Shown: positions 16,821 through 24,740, counted from the stretch's first letter. The stretch is DNA of 64,000 nucleotides from Hyphomicrobiales bacterium (GCA_900470095.1 UBZM01000050.1:50796-114795); one strand, 5' to 3'. Notes: a model not told the origin generated them from the letters alone. Numbers and translations: made by a program.

Positions 16821-18770
16821 TCAGCCCGCCTTGTTCACACGCATGTACCAGTCCACCAGGCGCCGGACCTGGCGCTCGGTATAGCCACGCTCGACCATGC
16901 GCTGGACGAATCCCTGGTGGCGCTTCTCGGTCACGCTGTCCTGCTTCGAGCCGAAGCTGATGACGGGCAGCAGATCCTCGACCTGCCCGAACATCCGCTT
17001 CTCGATCACCTGGCGCAGCTTCTCATAGCTGGTCCAGGACGGGTTGCGGCCATTGTTCCTGGCCCGGGCGCGCAAGGTGAACTTCACGACCTCGTTGCGG
17101 AAGTCCTTGGGATTGGCGATGCCCGCCGGCTTTTCGATCTGCGACAATTCATTGTCCAGGACCTGCCGGTTGAGGAGCTGGCCGGTATCGGGGTCCTTGT
17201 AGTCCTGATCCTCGACCCAGGCGTCGGCATAGGCGATGTAGCGGTCGAACAGGTTCTGACCGTATTCGCCATAGGATTCCAGATAGGCTTTCTGGATCTC
17301 GTGGCCGATGAACTCGGCATAGCGCGTCGCGAGCTCCGACTTGATGAAGTCGAGATAGGCCGCTTCCATCTCCTTGGGGAATTGCTCGCGCTTGATCGCG
17401 CCTTCCAGGATGTACATCAGGTGCACCGGGTCGGCGGCCAGTTCCCCGGTGTCGTAGTTGAAGGTCTGCGAGAGAATCTTGAAGGCAAAGCGCGTGCTGA
17501 CGCCGGTCATGCCCTCGTCGACCCCGGCGGCGTCGCGATATTCCTGGATGGCCTTCGCCTTTGGCTCCACTTCCTTGAGGTTCTCGCCGTCATAGACGCG
17601 CATCTTGGTATAGAGCGGCGAGTTCTCGAACTCGGCCAGCCGCGTCGAGACCGAGAAGCGGCTGAGGATGTCGAGCACTTCCGGTGTGCAGGGGCTGCCG
17701 GCCAGTTCACTCTCGCGCAGCAGTTTCTCGTAGATCTGCCGCTCTTCGGTGACGCGCAGGCAATAGGGCACCTTGACCACCAGAATGCGGTCGAGGAACG
17801 CCTCGTTGTTCTTGTTGTTCTTGAACTGAAGCCATTCGGACTCGTTGGAGTGCGCGAGGACGATGCCCTGGTAGGGAAAGGCTCCGAAATTCTCGGTGCC
17901 GTTGTAGCTGCCTTCCTGGGTCGCGGTCAGCAGGGGATGCAGCACCTTGATCGGCGCCTTGAACATCTCGACGAATTCGAGCAGGCCCTGCGTCGTCCGG
18001 TTCAGCCCGCCGCTGTAGGAATAGGCGTCCGGGTCCGACTGGCTGAAGTTTTCGAGCTGGCGGATATCGACCTTGCCGACGAGCGTCGAGACATCCTGAT
18101 TGTTCTCGTCGCCCGGTTCGGTCTTCGCGATGCCGACCTGCCGCAACCGCGATGGGTTCAGTTTGACGACGCTGAACCTGGAGATATCGCCCGAGAGCTC
18201 GTCGAGCCGCTTCGCCGCCCAGGGCGAGATCAGGCCGGTCAGTCGGCGCCGCGCGATCCCGTACTTGTCCTCGAAGAGATCGCCCATCCGATCGGGACGG
18301 AACAGGCCCAGAGGCGATTCGAAGACCGGGCTGATCCGGTCCCCGACCTTGAGCGTGTAGAAGGGACGCTCCTCCATCAGCTTCTTGAGCCGCTCGGCGA
18401 GAGAGGATTTGCCACCGCCGACGGGGCCGAGCAGATAGAGGATCTGCTTGCGCTCTTCCAGGCCCTGCGATGCGTAGCGGAAATAGCCGGCGATCCTCTC
18501 GATCGTATCTTCCATGCCGAAGAAATCGGTAAAGGACGGGTAGAGCTTGACCGTCCGGTTGGAAAATATCCGACCGAGGCGCTCGTCCTGGCTCGTATCG
18601 AACAGCTCTGGCGCGCCGATCGCGTCGACCATCCGCTCGGCTGCGGACGCATACATCGATTTGTCTTCGCGGCAGGCCAACAGGTATTCCCGCAGGCTCA
18701 TCTCCTCCTGCGAAAAGCTCCTGTAATCATCAGAAAATAAACGGAATACATCGCCGTCTCTCTCGATCAT
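16821..18770 (-). CDS. prkA: PrkA-type serine protein kinase / AAA+ ATPase
   Basis: A 649-residue protein matching E. coli YeaG (644). It combines an AAA+ ATPase-like domain with the Walker A sequence GPVGGGKSS (residues 115-123), preceded by the family phrase GLEERKQILYLL, with a C-terminal PrkA domain (NPKDFRNEVVKFTLRARARN, PSWTSYEKLRQVIEKRMF). Start ATG 18770 is chosen because it aligns the N-terminus (VFRLFSDDYRSFSQEEMSLREYL) with the YeaG start; ATG 18779 and ATG 18818 are further in-frame options without better ribosome sites. It is the first gene of prkA-yeaH-spoVR. In other bacteria PrkA influences stress resistance, nitrogen starvation responses and stationary-phase survival. Confidence 0.95.
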   Translation of the reverse strand: MIERDGDVFRLFSDDYRSFSQEEMSLREYLLACREDKSMYASAAERMVDAIGAPELFDTSQDERLGRIFSNRTVKLYPSFTDFFGMEDTIERIAGYFRYASQGLEERKQILYLLGPVGGGKSSLAERLKKLMEERPFYTLKVGDRISPVFESPLGLFRPDRMGDLFEDKYGIARRRLTGLISPWAAKRLDELSGDISRFSVVKLNPSRLRQVGIAKTEPGDENNQDVSTLVGKVDIRQLENFSQSDPDAYSYSGGLNRTTQGLLEFVEMFKAPIKVLHPLLTATQEGSYNGTENFGAFPYQGIVLAHSNESEWLQFKNNKNNEAFLDRILVVKVPYCLRVTEERQIYEKLLRESELAGSPCTPEVLDILSRFSVSTRLAEFENSPLYTKMRVYDGENLKEVEPKAKAIQEYRDAAGVDEGMTGVSTRFAFKILSQTFNYDTGELAADPVHLMYILEGAIKREQFPKEMEAAYLDFIKSELATRYAEFIGHEIQKAYLESYGEYGQNLFDRYIAYADAWVEDQDYKDPDTGQLLNRQVLDNELSQIEKPAGIANPKDFRNEVVKFTLRARARNNGRNPSWTSYEKLRQVIEKRMFGQVEDLLPVISFGSKQDSVTEKRHQGFVQRMVERGYTERQVRRLVDWYMRVNKAG

Positions 18771-18950
18771 GGCAACCATCCCACGTCGTCGGAGCTTGTC
18801 GACGACAGCCCCGAACATTCAACCGATGACGGTCTCGCAAGTTCCTGCCCCCAGGCACTTTGCTGTCGGCCGCACCGGGACCTCGAATGGCGAGCGCTGT
18901 GTGAGCTCGCGGCCTTCACGGTATCGGCGCCTTTCAGACGTCGGGACCAT
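18771..18950. other. Upstream region of prkA, no gene seen
   Basis: This stretch should hold the promoter of the prkA-yeaH-spoVR operon. The first scrap-gene base is only about 180 bp from the prkA start, so insertion of the scrap could have replaced or altered upstream control sequences. I see no clear sigma-factor motif. Confidence 0.35.
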
Positions 18951-19165
18951 CTGCGGACTGTCGACGGTGATGAAGGCTGCGATCTTGTCGCGATAGCGGC
19001 CCTTGCTGAAGAGATGGCGGACGCCACGCAAGTCGCCGAGCCCTTCCTCGCCGACATCCCCCACGAACAGGATATCGTTGCGGGTCCGGACCCCGGCAGC
19101 GTCCATCGCGCACGAAAGCCAGGAGCACGGCAAGGCTGCGGGTGTCGTCGCCCACGCCCGGCGAG
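18951..19165 (-). pseudogene. Fragment of an M20 peptidase gene
   Basis: This 215-bp piece is around 92% identical by eye to 8314-8526, the middle of the intact M20 peptidase gene in this window (region coding VRAMDAAGIRTRNDILFVGD through KIAAFITVDSPQ). A 2-base loss relative to the parent (CATCGCGCACG for CATGGCGCGCACG) breaks the frame. Both ends stop abruptly in the middle of coding sequence, and no start or ribosome site is present. It is non-functional and was probably left by an illegitimate duplication. Confidence 0.85.
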
Positions 19166-19232
19166 CCTGGACGCGGTACTTGCCGCGTAATCCGGGCTTT
19201 ATGTGATCATAAGCGTCTGCTTCGGGTGAAAC
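19166..19232. repeat. Repeat of the GNAT 3' end (copy 2)
   Basis: The bases match 13792-13857 at all but a few positions, including the TWTRYLPRNPGFM-coding stretch, the TGA and the bases beyond. It is fused directly, with no spacer, to the M20 peptidase fragment, so the pair forms a chimeric scrap upstream of prkA. Confidence 0.75.
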
Positions 19233-19332
19233 GTCGCCACTCATGCCGATCACAATGAACGTCCATCGCCCTGCCGAGGCTGCCTGGAAACGCCGGTCGA
19301 AGGGCGGCCAGGCCTGCCTTCGCGCGCGAAAA

Positions 19333-19968
19333 TCAGCCCTCGCGCGCGAAATGCTGCATCAGCCGGATCGCGTCCGGCGTGCTCCAGTCTGCCGCGCCGG
19401 CGAGATGGCCGGCCGTCCTGCCTTTGGCATCGACGATATAGCTCATCGGCATCCCGTAGAGCTGGAAGGGCGTCTGCAGCTGCGATTTCGGGCCCGAGGC
19501 GACGAGGCCTTCGCGGTCGATGAAGCTCGTGAAGCCGCGCAGTCCCAACCGGTCGATGAGCCGTTGGGCCTTGGCCGCGTCGCGGTCGATCGAGACGGGG
19601 ATCACGGCGAAGCCGAGATCGCGTCTCTGCTGCAGGCGATGCAGGATCGGCAGCTCACGAAGACAGGGGGGACACCAGCTCGCCCAGAAGGCCACGAGAC
19701 AGGGACGGCCGCGATAGCTCGCGAGCTGCCGGGTTCGGCCGCTGAAATCCTTGAGCGAGATGGCCGAGACATCCTCGCGCGGGTCGAGTTCGATGAATTG
19801 CCCGCCGGCTTCGCTCACGAAAGGCGGCGGCGCCGCCAGCGCCCGCGGCGCCAACAGCGAGATCAGCCCGGCCGAGCCGCCCAGCCGCAAGCTGCCCAGA
19901 AGGACCTGGCGGCGATGCAGGATCGGGCTCGCGGGCTCCCTGGCCTGTTGGATCTCGTGGTGCTTCAT
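19333..19968 (-). CDS. TlpA-like exported thiol-disulfide oxidoreductase
   Basis: A 211-residue thioredoxin-fold protein. The N-terminus has a twin-arginine-like leader (LHRRQVLLGSLRLGGSAGLI, residues 18-37), so export is likely by Tat or Sec. The thioredoxin active site is WASWCPPC (Cys99, Cys102), followed by LRELPILHRL and the cis-proline loop YGMPMSYIVD. Such proteins keep periplasmic thiols reduced, often for cytochrome c maturation or metal-centre assembly. It is divergent from an Lgt-like/thioredoxin fusion across 140 bp, so the two may form one reducing pathway. Start ATG 19968 follows AAGG at 7 bases. Confidence 0.88.
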   Translation of the reverse strand: MKHHEIQQAREPASPILHRRQVLLGSLRLGGSAGLISLLAPRALAAPPPFVSEAGGQFIELDPREDVSAISLKDFSGRTRQLASYRGRPCLVAFWASWCPPCLRELPILHRLQQRRDLGFAVIPVSIDRDAAKAQRLIDRLGLRGFTSFIDREGLVASGPKSQLQTPFQLYGMPMSYIVDAKGRTAGHLAGAADWSTPDAIRLMQHFAREG

Positions 19969-20108
19969 GGTGATGCCTTGCTTCCTTTCCGTCGGAAGCG
20001 GGAGAGGAAACCCAGCTTAAGCCTGGCTTAAGGCGCGGGCCCGATGCAGCCTAAGACCGGCCCGCGGATCGGCCGGCCTTGCAGCACGAGAGCCAGGGCG
20101 CGCATCGA

Positions 20109-20915
20109 ATGAACGCAGTCAGCATCGGTCCCTTCGTCTTCGCGCCGGACCGCTTCGCCGCGATCCTCGCGATCGCGACCCTGCTGCTGGCAGCCGCGCT
20201 CCTGTCCCGGCTCTTGGACGCCCGCTTGAACGCGTGGGCGTCGTCGGCGATCCCGGCCGCGATCGTCGCCGCTCGCCTCGGCCATGTCGTCCTGCATTGG
20301 TCGAGCTTTGCCGAGGAGCCGTGGCGAATGCTGGCGATCTGGCAAGGCGGATTCTCGATCCCCGCCGGGTTGCTCGGGATAGCGCTCGTCAGCGCAATCT
20401 ATGTTCGGTCGCTTCGCTTTGCCGCCGGGGCCGTCGGGGCGGTGCTGGTCGCCGGCCTCGTCGGACTGGTGACGCTGGAGCTGACCAAGGCGACCTATGG
20501 CCAGCAGGCGCCGGCAACCCGCATGGCCACCCTGGACGGCACCGTCCGCTCGATCCGCGACTACGAGGGCAAGCCGCTCGTTCTCAATCTCTGGGCGACA
20601 TGGTGCCCACCCTGCCGCCGGGAGATGCCGATGCTGGCGCGCGAAGCGGCCGATCGGGCGGATGTCGGCTTTGTCTTCGTGAATCAGGGTGAGAGCGCCG
20701 AGAAGATCCGGAGCTATCTCTCCGCCGACCGGCTGAAGCTCGACCATGTCCTGCTCGATGCCGCGATGGCACTGTCACGCCATTACGCAGCGCCTGGCCT
20801 GCCGGTGACGCTGTTCCTGCGCCGCGACGGCACGCTCGCCTCGCTCCATACCGGCGAAATCTCGCGAGAGGCACTGGCGGCCGGTATCGACGCCCTCCTG
20901 GGCGAGGCGCCCTGA
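20109..20915 (+). CDS. Lgt-like membrane domain fused to a TlpA-like thioredoxin
   Basis: A 268-residue protein. Residues 1-125 form about four membrane segments whose pattern (IGPFVFAPDRFAAILAI, IVAARLGHVVLHW, WQGGFSIPAGLLG) resembles prolipoprotein diacylglyceryl transferase, although the Lgt catalytic region is much shortened. A C-terminal thioredoxin domain follows with WATWCPPC (Cys166, Cys169) and GLPVTLFLRRDG. The same fusion architecture is annotated as TlpA-family disulfide reductase in other proteobacteria; the membrane part may hold the thioredoxin domain at the periplasmic face rather than modify lipoproteins. ATG 20109 is preferred over a TTG at 20079. It is divergent from the other TlpA gene. 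Confidence 0.82.
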   Translation: MNAVSIGPFVFAPDRFAAILAIATLLLAAALLSRLLDARLNAWASSAIPAAIVAARLGHVVLHWSSFAEEPWRMLAIWQGGFSIPAGLLGIALVSAIYVRSLRFAAGAVGAVLVAGLVGLVTLELTKATYGQQAPATRMATLDGTVRSIRDYEGKPLVLNLWATWCPPCRREMPMLAREAADRADVGFVFVNQGESAEKIRSYLSADRLKLDHVLLDAAMALSRHYAAPGLPVTLFLRRDGTLASLHTGEISREALAAGIDALLGEAP

Positions 20916-21113
20916 GCGATCCCCCCTCGCACCGTCCAGCTTCAGGCTGGCAGCACCACGGGCTTCGCGCCCCTGGGCACGCGATCATTCAGGCCGATCC
21001 CGCCCTGGTTCCGCTTCCCGGCGAAGAGCCGAGGCTCCCCGGAGCCGCGTCCGACTTGAAACGGACGAGCCTCGCGATAAAGTCTCGGCACCAGCCACGG
21101 AAGGTGAAATCCG

Positions 21114-21308
21114 ATGACCGCGGTTCCCGCCCTCAAACCGGAAATGCCGACTGTCTGCATCACCTGCCACGAGGATTATCGCTATGCGCGTCAGCGCATC
21201 GGCGAGATCGAGGATGCGAAACCCGACACGCTCGAGGAACTCGAGCGGGCAGCGCTAAAGACCGCAATCCTCGCCTATGAGGGGCGGGAGGCATCGCCCA
21301 CCGGATGA
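21114..21308 (+). CDS. Small hypothetical protein with a CxxC motif
   Basis: A 64-residue frame, MTAVPALKPEMPTVCITC..., preceded by GGAAGGTGA at a workable distance from ATG 21114. It has one CxxCH (CITCH, residues 15-19) and an acidic helical C-terminal half (EIEDAKPDTLEELERAALKTA). CxxCH could bind haem, but there is no signal peptide, so a metal site or chance is more likely. I recognise no family. The codon usage and ribosome site favour a real gene. Confidence 0.5.
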   Translation: MTAVPALKPEMPTVCITCHEDYRYARQRIGEIEDAKPDTLEELERAALKTAILAYEGREASPTG

Positions 21309-21654
21309 CCGGGACAGAGGATCGGGTCTTCGGAGGATAATCCAGCGTCTCGAACAGTATGCGCCGCCCATGGCAGATGCTGACATCCGCTTCCCCCGCA
21401 TGTCCGGCGTTGCCGCATAGGGGACGATGCCCCCAAGCAGGCCACGAAGTCATGTTGGGTGAGGCGGCGAAACGCGAACGCCGCCATCGGTCGGATTCCC
21501 TCACGCGCAGCGCAGGATCACCCCTTGCGATATCCCGGGAGGCGCGGGAATTCTTGGGCTGATACAGTCCTGGGTTGTGAGAACCGCGCCGAGCGGCGAT
21601 GTTGACCTGGACGGGTGACTGGCATGGTTCAGGAGCCCCGGCGCAGACGAGGGG
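21309..21654. other. Intergenic stretch, no gene seen
   Basis: About 345 bp with no supportable gene on either strand and no convincing palindrome. It lies just before a small hypothetical gene and the IS-rich stretch at 22.0-23.5 kb. Confidence 0.35.
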
Positions 21655-22014
21655 ATGGGTTTGGAGCGAAGCAATCGGCTGAGCACGGTTATTGTCGTGC
21701 CGTGGTACGAGGAAGCTGATTTCGCCGAATTGGTGCGGTTGGCGTCTGACGAACCGCGACTTCCGACGGACTTTGAAAGTTGGAAACGGGCAGCCACGGC
21801 AGCCACGGAACGTCTTCTCGCCAAGGGACACGCAATTCAACTGATTACCCTTCGGGCCAGGGATTATACCGCCTGGCTGGACCGGACGGGTCGGTCGAAT
21901 TCGCGCCAGGCTCGCTTGCGCTTCCTCATGGCCGAGGCCGCCAAGGCGGGGGGAGATGTTGCCATATTGCGTGGCAAGGCCGAGCAATCGCAGGACGCTT
22001 CGCGATCGTACTAG
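21655..22014 (+). CDS. Small hypothetical protein (119 aa)
   Basis: A soluble 119-residue protein opening VIVVPWYEEADFAELVRLASDEPRLP and continuing with ATERLLAKGHAIQLITLRARDYTAWL and SRQARLRFLMAEAAK. This pattern (PWYEEADF...P.sfesW...A...l...G......i....f..Wl...g......AR..f...) is one I associate with small uncharacterised proteins scattered in Hyphomicrobiales accessory DNA. No catalytic motif is evident. Start ATG 21655 has GAGGGG immediately upstream, which is closer than ideal. It ends 5 bp before an IS remnant. Confidence 0.6.
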   Translation: MGLERSNRLSTVIVVPWYEEADFAELVRLASDEPRLPTDFESWKRAATAATERLLAKGHAIQLITLRARDYTAWLDRTGRSNSRQARLRFLMAEAAKAGGDVAILRGKAEQSQDASRSY

Positions 22015-22019
22015 GTTCT

Positions 22020-22106
22020 GTTGACGAAGTGCCTTGCCCATAGCTGTATGGATGCGACGAGTACGACGCCGACGTAGCCGTCGGCGGTCTTGCCGTAGCG
22101 GATGCC
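22020..22106 (-). pseudogene. C-terminal remnant of an IS5-family transposase
   Basis: On the minus strand this stretch reads RYGKTADGYVGVVLVASIQL and WARHFVNRT, the closing residues of an IS5-family transposase (canonical 'RYDKTAxxFLaavxLAasxiWLr'). Homology stops at about 22106, where unrelated sequence begins. The end GACGAAGTGCCTTGCCC is shared with 22987-23003, showing that this and the larger remnant come from related elements. Confidence 0.7.
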
Positions 22107-22355
22107 GTCTTCTCGACATTGGCCAAGATGGGCACGTCTTCACGTCCTCCCGATGGAACTGGAGGCGCCACGTGATTGCAGATAGGGTGTGCAACCCCTG
22201 CAATATCGGCGAGCGCTGCAGCGAGGCAATCTCTTCCGAGTTCGCCGCCGCAGGATGGAAGACCTGGAGCTGCGCCACGCTGCGAAGAGTCCTGCGCCGC
22301 CGTCGTGGTGCCGGAAGATGAAGAGTGGACTCCGCACTGCTCTGAGGGGGAAACC

Positions 22356-22955
22356 ATGATCAGGAAAATCTCCGCGCTCGCACTTGCAGTTGGTATCGGA
22401 ATCGCGTCGACGAATATGCTTGCCGTGTCGCCAGCCCCGGCTGCGGATCAGGGGCAGTGGCCGGGCACGAGCGTCGACAAGCCCATGCCGAAAATTCCAG
22501 GAATTCCGGAAGCCTTAGCCCGGAACCTGCGCAACTTCGACGACCTGGATTTCCACGTCTACACCGGGCAGCAGTGGGAGAATCTGCACCGGAGCCACGC
22601 CCAGGACATCGTCGTGCACTATCCTGATGGGCACACCACCAAGGGTATCCCCGACCACATCAAGGAGCTGGCGTTCATGTGGACCTTCGCTCCAGACAAT
22701 CGGATCACCGAGCACCCGGTGCGCTTCGGCACGGCGGACGGCGAGTGGACCGCCGTCATGGGCTTCCTCGACGGCACCTTCACGAAGCCGATGGCGCTGC
22801 CCAATGGCGTGGTCATCCAGCCGACCGGCAAGGCCTATCACCTTCCGATGACGACCCTTGGGCACTGGAACAAGCAGGGCACCATGGATGAGGAATATCT
22901 GTTCTGGGACAACGCCACGCTGATGCAGCAGATTGGGGCGGCCAAGTCGTTATGA
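22356..22955 (+). CDS. Exported SnoaL-like (NTF2-fold) protein
   Basis: A 199-residue protein starting at ATG 22356 after GAGGGGG. A signal peptide (KISALALAVGIGIASTNMLA...PAPAA) precedes a SnoaL-like ester-cyclase domain: FHVYTGQQWENLHRSHAQDI, VHYPDGHTTKGIPDHIKEL, ITEHPVRFGTADGEWTAV, GKAYHLPMTTLGHWNKQG and EYLFWDNATLMQQIG. The fold forms a cone-shaped pocket that can bind or isomerise hydrophobic substrates; the reaction is unknown. The gene is bracketed by IS5 remnants at 22020 and 22967, so it may have arrived or been rearranged with them. Confidence 0.82.
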   Translation: MIRKISALALAVGIGIASTNMLAVSPAPAADQGQWPGTSVDKPMPKIPGIPEALARNLRNFDDLDFHVYTGQQWENLHRSHAQDIVVHYPDGHTTKGIPDHIKELAFMWTFAPDNRITEHPVRFGTADGEWTAVMGFLDGTFTKPMALPNGVVIQPTGKAYHLPMTTLGHWNKQGTMDEEYLFWDNATLMQQIGAAKSL

Positions 22956-22966
22956 GAAGGGCATAT

Positions 22967-23486
22967 CGATGTGCAAGGCACGGATGACGAAGTGCCTTGC
23001 CCTTCCGATGTAGCTGTCGGCGGTCTTGTCGTATCGGGGGGCCAGTCTGCGGCTGTGCTTGAGTTTTGAGAAGCATCGCTTGGTGAGATTGCGAAGGGCG
23101 CAGAGGTTGCCGTCGATGATCGGCTGGACTTGCGGTTGCGCTTGGACGGGATGACGGCGGCGATGCCGCGATCATCCAGGTGGGCGAGGATGGCGTCGGC
23201 ATCGTAACTTTTATTGCCAAGCAACACTGTCGGCCCAGGTCCCGGCTCCGCCATGACCGGGGCGTGGCCTTTAACGTCGGAGACCTCGCCGCGGGTGAGG
23301 ACCACTACCATCGGCAGGCCTAGTCCTTCGTCCCGAGATCCCATTTTTTGCGTTGGCGGCATGCTGGTGGGTGCGCACAACGGTAGAGTCGATGCAAACA
23401 CAAAGGGCGCGGCGGAGCCCCTGCGCCAGCAGGTTCACTCGGCCCGCTTCGTCTCTCCAGGCGCCGCTAGCGAGAGCGCGCTTCAC
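22967..23486 (-). pseudogene. Decayed IS5-family transposase gene
   Basis: Read from high to low coordinates this is a broken IS5 (IS427-like) transposase: CIDSTVVRTHQHAANAKNG in one frame, then after a shift DEGLGLPMVVVLTRGEVSDV, LLGNKSYDADAILAHL and DDRGIAAVIPSKRNRK, and after another shift RYDKTADSYIGRARHFV. The SRGGFxTKIHA block is missing, the catalytic Asp of DKGYD reads Asn, and several frameshifts are present. It ends within the last codons of the arsR gene. It is inactive. Confidence 0.85.
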
Positions 23487-23806
23487 TCCTTCAGATCAGA
23501 CCTCAGCCTGTCGAGTATGTTCAGCGCGTGGGTCGCATATTCGCCGATCCAGCGATCGTAGATCTGCTTGATCGGCATCGCGTTGAGGTGGTTCCAGCGC
23601 TCGCGGCCCTCGCGTTGAACAATGATGAGATCGGCCGCTTCGAGCACCTTCAGGTGCATCATGACCGTACACCGATCCATGTCTGGAAACGCGTCGACCA
23701 GCATGCCGGTGGTGAACGGCTCACCCTTCAGCAAATCGAGGATTCCGCGCCGCCGGGGATGGGCGAGCGCCTTGAAAACCAGGTCATCGAGCGAGTCTGT
23801 TGACAT
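23483..23806 (-). CDS. ArsR-family transcriptional regulator
   Basis: A 107-residue winged-helix repressor of the metal-free ArsR type. Visible features are FKALAHPRRRGILDLLKGEP, the HTH LVDAFPDMDRCTVMMHLKVL and the wing AADLIIVQREGRERWNHLN. The CVC metal-binding motif of ArsR/SmtB is absent, so another signal is sensed. It is divergent from the SRPBCC-VOC genes, and a palindrome overlaps its own start codon, so it most likely represses both itself and those genes. ArsR-SRPBCC pairs are widespread in Actinobacteria and Proteobacteria. The 3' end touches an IS5 remnant. Confidence 0.9.
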   Translation of the reverse strand: MSTDSLDDLVFKALAHPRRRGILDLLKGEPFTTGMLVDAFPDMDRCTVMMHLKVLEAADLIIVQREGRERWNHLNAMPIKQIYDRWIGEYATHALNILDRLRSDLKE

Positions 23807-23824
23807 GTTATTTTTTTATAACAT
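23805..23824. promoter_or_regulatory. Probable ArsR operator
   Basis: A perfect inverted repeat ATGTTAT-TTTTTT-ATAACAT occupies the divergent promoter. Its left half includes the arsR start codon (complement of 23804-23806). It is the only AT-rich palindrome in a GC-rich neighbourhood and matches the size of ArsR operators. Confidence 0.7.
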
Positions 23825-23862
23825 ATGGTCTGCTCATGCAAGGGCAAGGGCAGAGGATGACC

Positions 23863-24339
23863 ATGACGCCGGAATTCAGAGTTTCCGCACGCATTTCGAA
23901 GCCGGTGGCTGAAGTCTTCGACGCTGTCGTCAACCCGAAGACGCTTTCGGGCTATTTCACGACCGTGGGTGGCGCCAGCGCCCCGTTGGTACCGGGTTCG
24001 ACGGTGGTCTGGTGGGGGGAGGTTCCCGTCGAAGTGGACGAGGTCGAACCGTGCAGCCGCCTGGTGTTGCGATGGGACGGAGCGGGCGTCGAGGCCTCCT
24101 ACAAGACGCGGATCGACATGAGTTTTGAGCCGCTCGAGGACGGAGCCACCTTGGTCACGATCGCTGAGACCGGTTGGCGCACGGACGCCAAGGCGGTCGG
24201 CCGGTCTTATCTCAACTGCGCAGGCTGGTCGCAGATGCTCTGCTGCATGAAGGCCTATCTCGAATACGGCATCAATCTGAGGGAGGGCTATTACCGCAGC
24301 GAACTCAAGGGCGTGCCTGCAAGCGAAGACAATCTCTGA
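23863..24339 (+). CDS. SRPBCC (AHSA1/START-like) domain protein
   Basis: A 158-residue protein of the AHSA1-like SRPBCC superfamily, small hydrophobic-ligand-binding proteins. It shows the opening beta strand and helix FRVSARISKPVAEVFDAVVN, then KTLSGYFTTVGG, VVWWGEVPVEVDEVEPCSRL and the C-terminal long helix with GWSQMLCCMKAYLEYG. Start ATG 23863 lies 6 bases after GAGG; ATG 23857 would have no spacing and ATG 23836 lacks a site. It is under the divergent ArsR-type regulator and is followed after 29 bp by a VOC gene. The ligand is unknown. Confidence 0.87.
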   Translation: MTPEFRVSARISKPVAEVFDAVVNPKTLSGYFTTVGGASAPLVPGSTVVWWGEVPVEVDEVEPCSRLVLRWDGAGVEASYKTRIDMSFEPLEDGATLVTIAETGWRTDAKAVGRSYLNCAGWSQMLCCMKAYLEYGINLREGYYRSELKGVPASEDNL

Positions 24340-24368
24340 TTTTTACAACCTGAACCTGGAGGGATCTC

Positions 24369-24740
24369 ATGACTGCCGCGATCAGAGGGGGGCTCAACAT
24401 TGCGATGAAGATCCCCTCGCATCAGCACGCCGCAACGGTTGCATTCTATCGGGACGTGATCGGTTTGAAGCCCATTACGGCCAAGGCCCCGGCCATCGGC
24501 TTCGAGTTGGGGCCCAATCGACTCTGGTTGGACGACGTACCAACCGTGAGCCAGGCTGAGATATGGCTCGAGCTCTTCACGGAGGATTTTCCCGGCGCCT
24601 CGGATCATCTCGCCAGGGCTGACGTGATCCGCTGCGATCCGATCGAGACGCTCGAGGCGCCCGGCGAAGAGTTCCGCGGGGGATGGATCATGAACCCCGC
24701 GAATATCGTTCACGTGGTGCGCGAGCCCGACGCCTGGTGA
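24369..24740 (+). CDS. VOC (glyoxalase/bleomycin-resistance) family protein
   Basis: A 123-residue single-repeat VOC protein. It opens LNIAMKIPSHQHAATVAFYR with the family's FYRDVIGLKPI, then FELGPNRLWLDDV, EIWLELFTEDF and closes GGWIMNPANIVHVVREP. Candidate metal ligands (His near residue 18, Glu in WLELF) are partly present. VOC proteins include glyoxalases, dioxygenases and drug-binding resistance proteins; this one is not assignable. It is preceded by GGAGGG, and is second in an operon with the SRPBCC gene. Confidence 0.87.
   Translation: MTAAIRGGLNIAMKIPSHQHAATVAFYRDVIGLKPITAKAPAIGFELGPNRLWLDDVPTVSQAEIWLELFTEDFPGASDHLARADVIRCDPIETLEAPGEEFRGGWIMNPANIVHVVREPDAW

Noticed and set aside
16557..18740. 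A 727-codon open frame on the plus strand opposite the prkA gene
   Set aside because: It is the mirror reading of the prkA/yeaH genes in GC-rich DNA, with typical His/Asp/Arg/Leu-rich antisense composition and no family signature.
21114..21308. CxxCH in the small hypothetical protein as a haem-binding site
   Set aside because: There is no signal peptide or axial ligand context; cytochrome c maturation needs periplasmic export.
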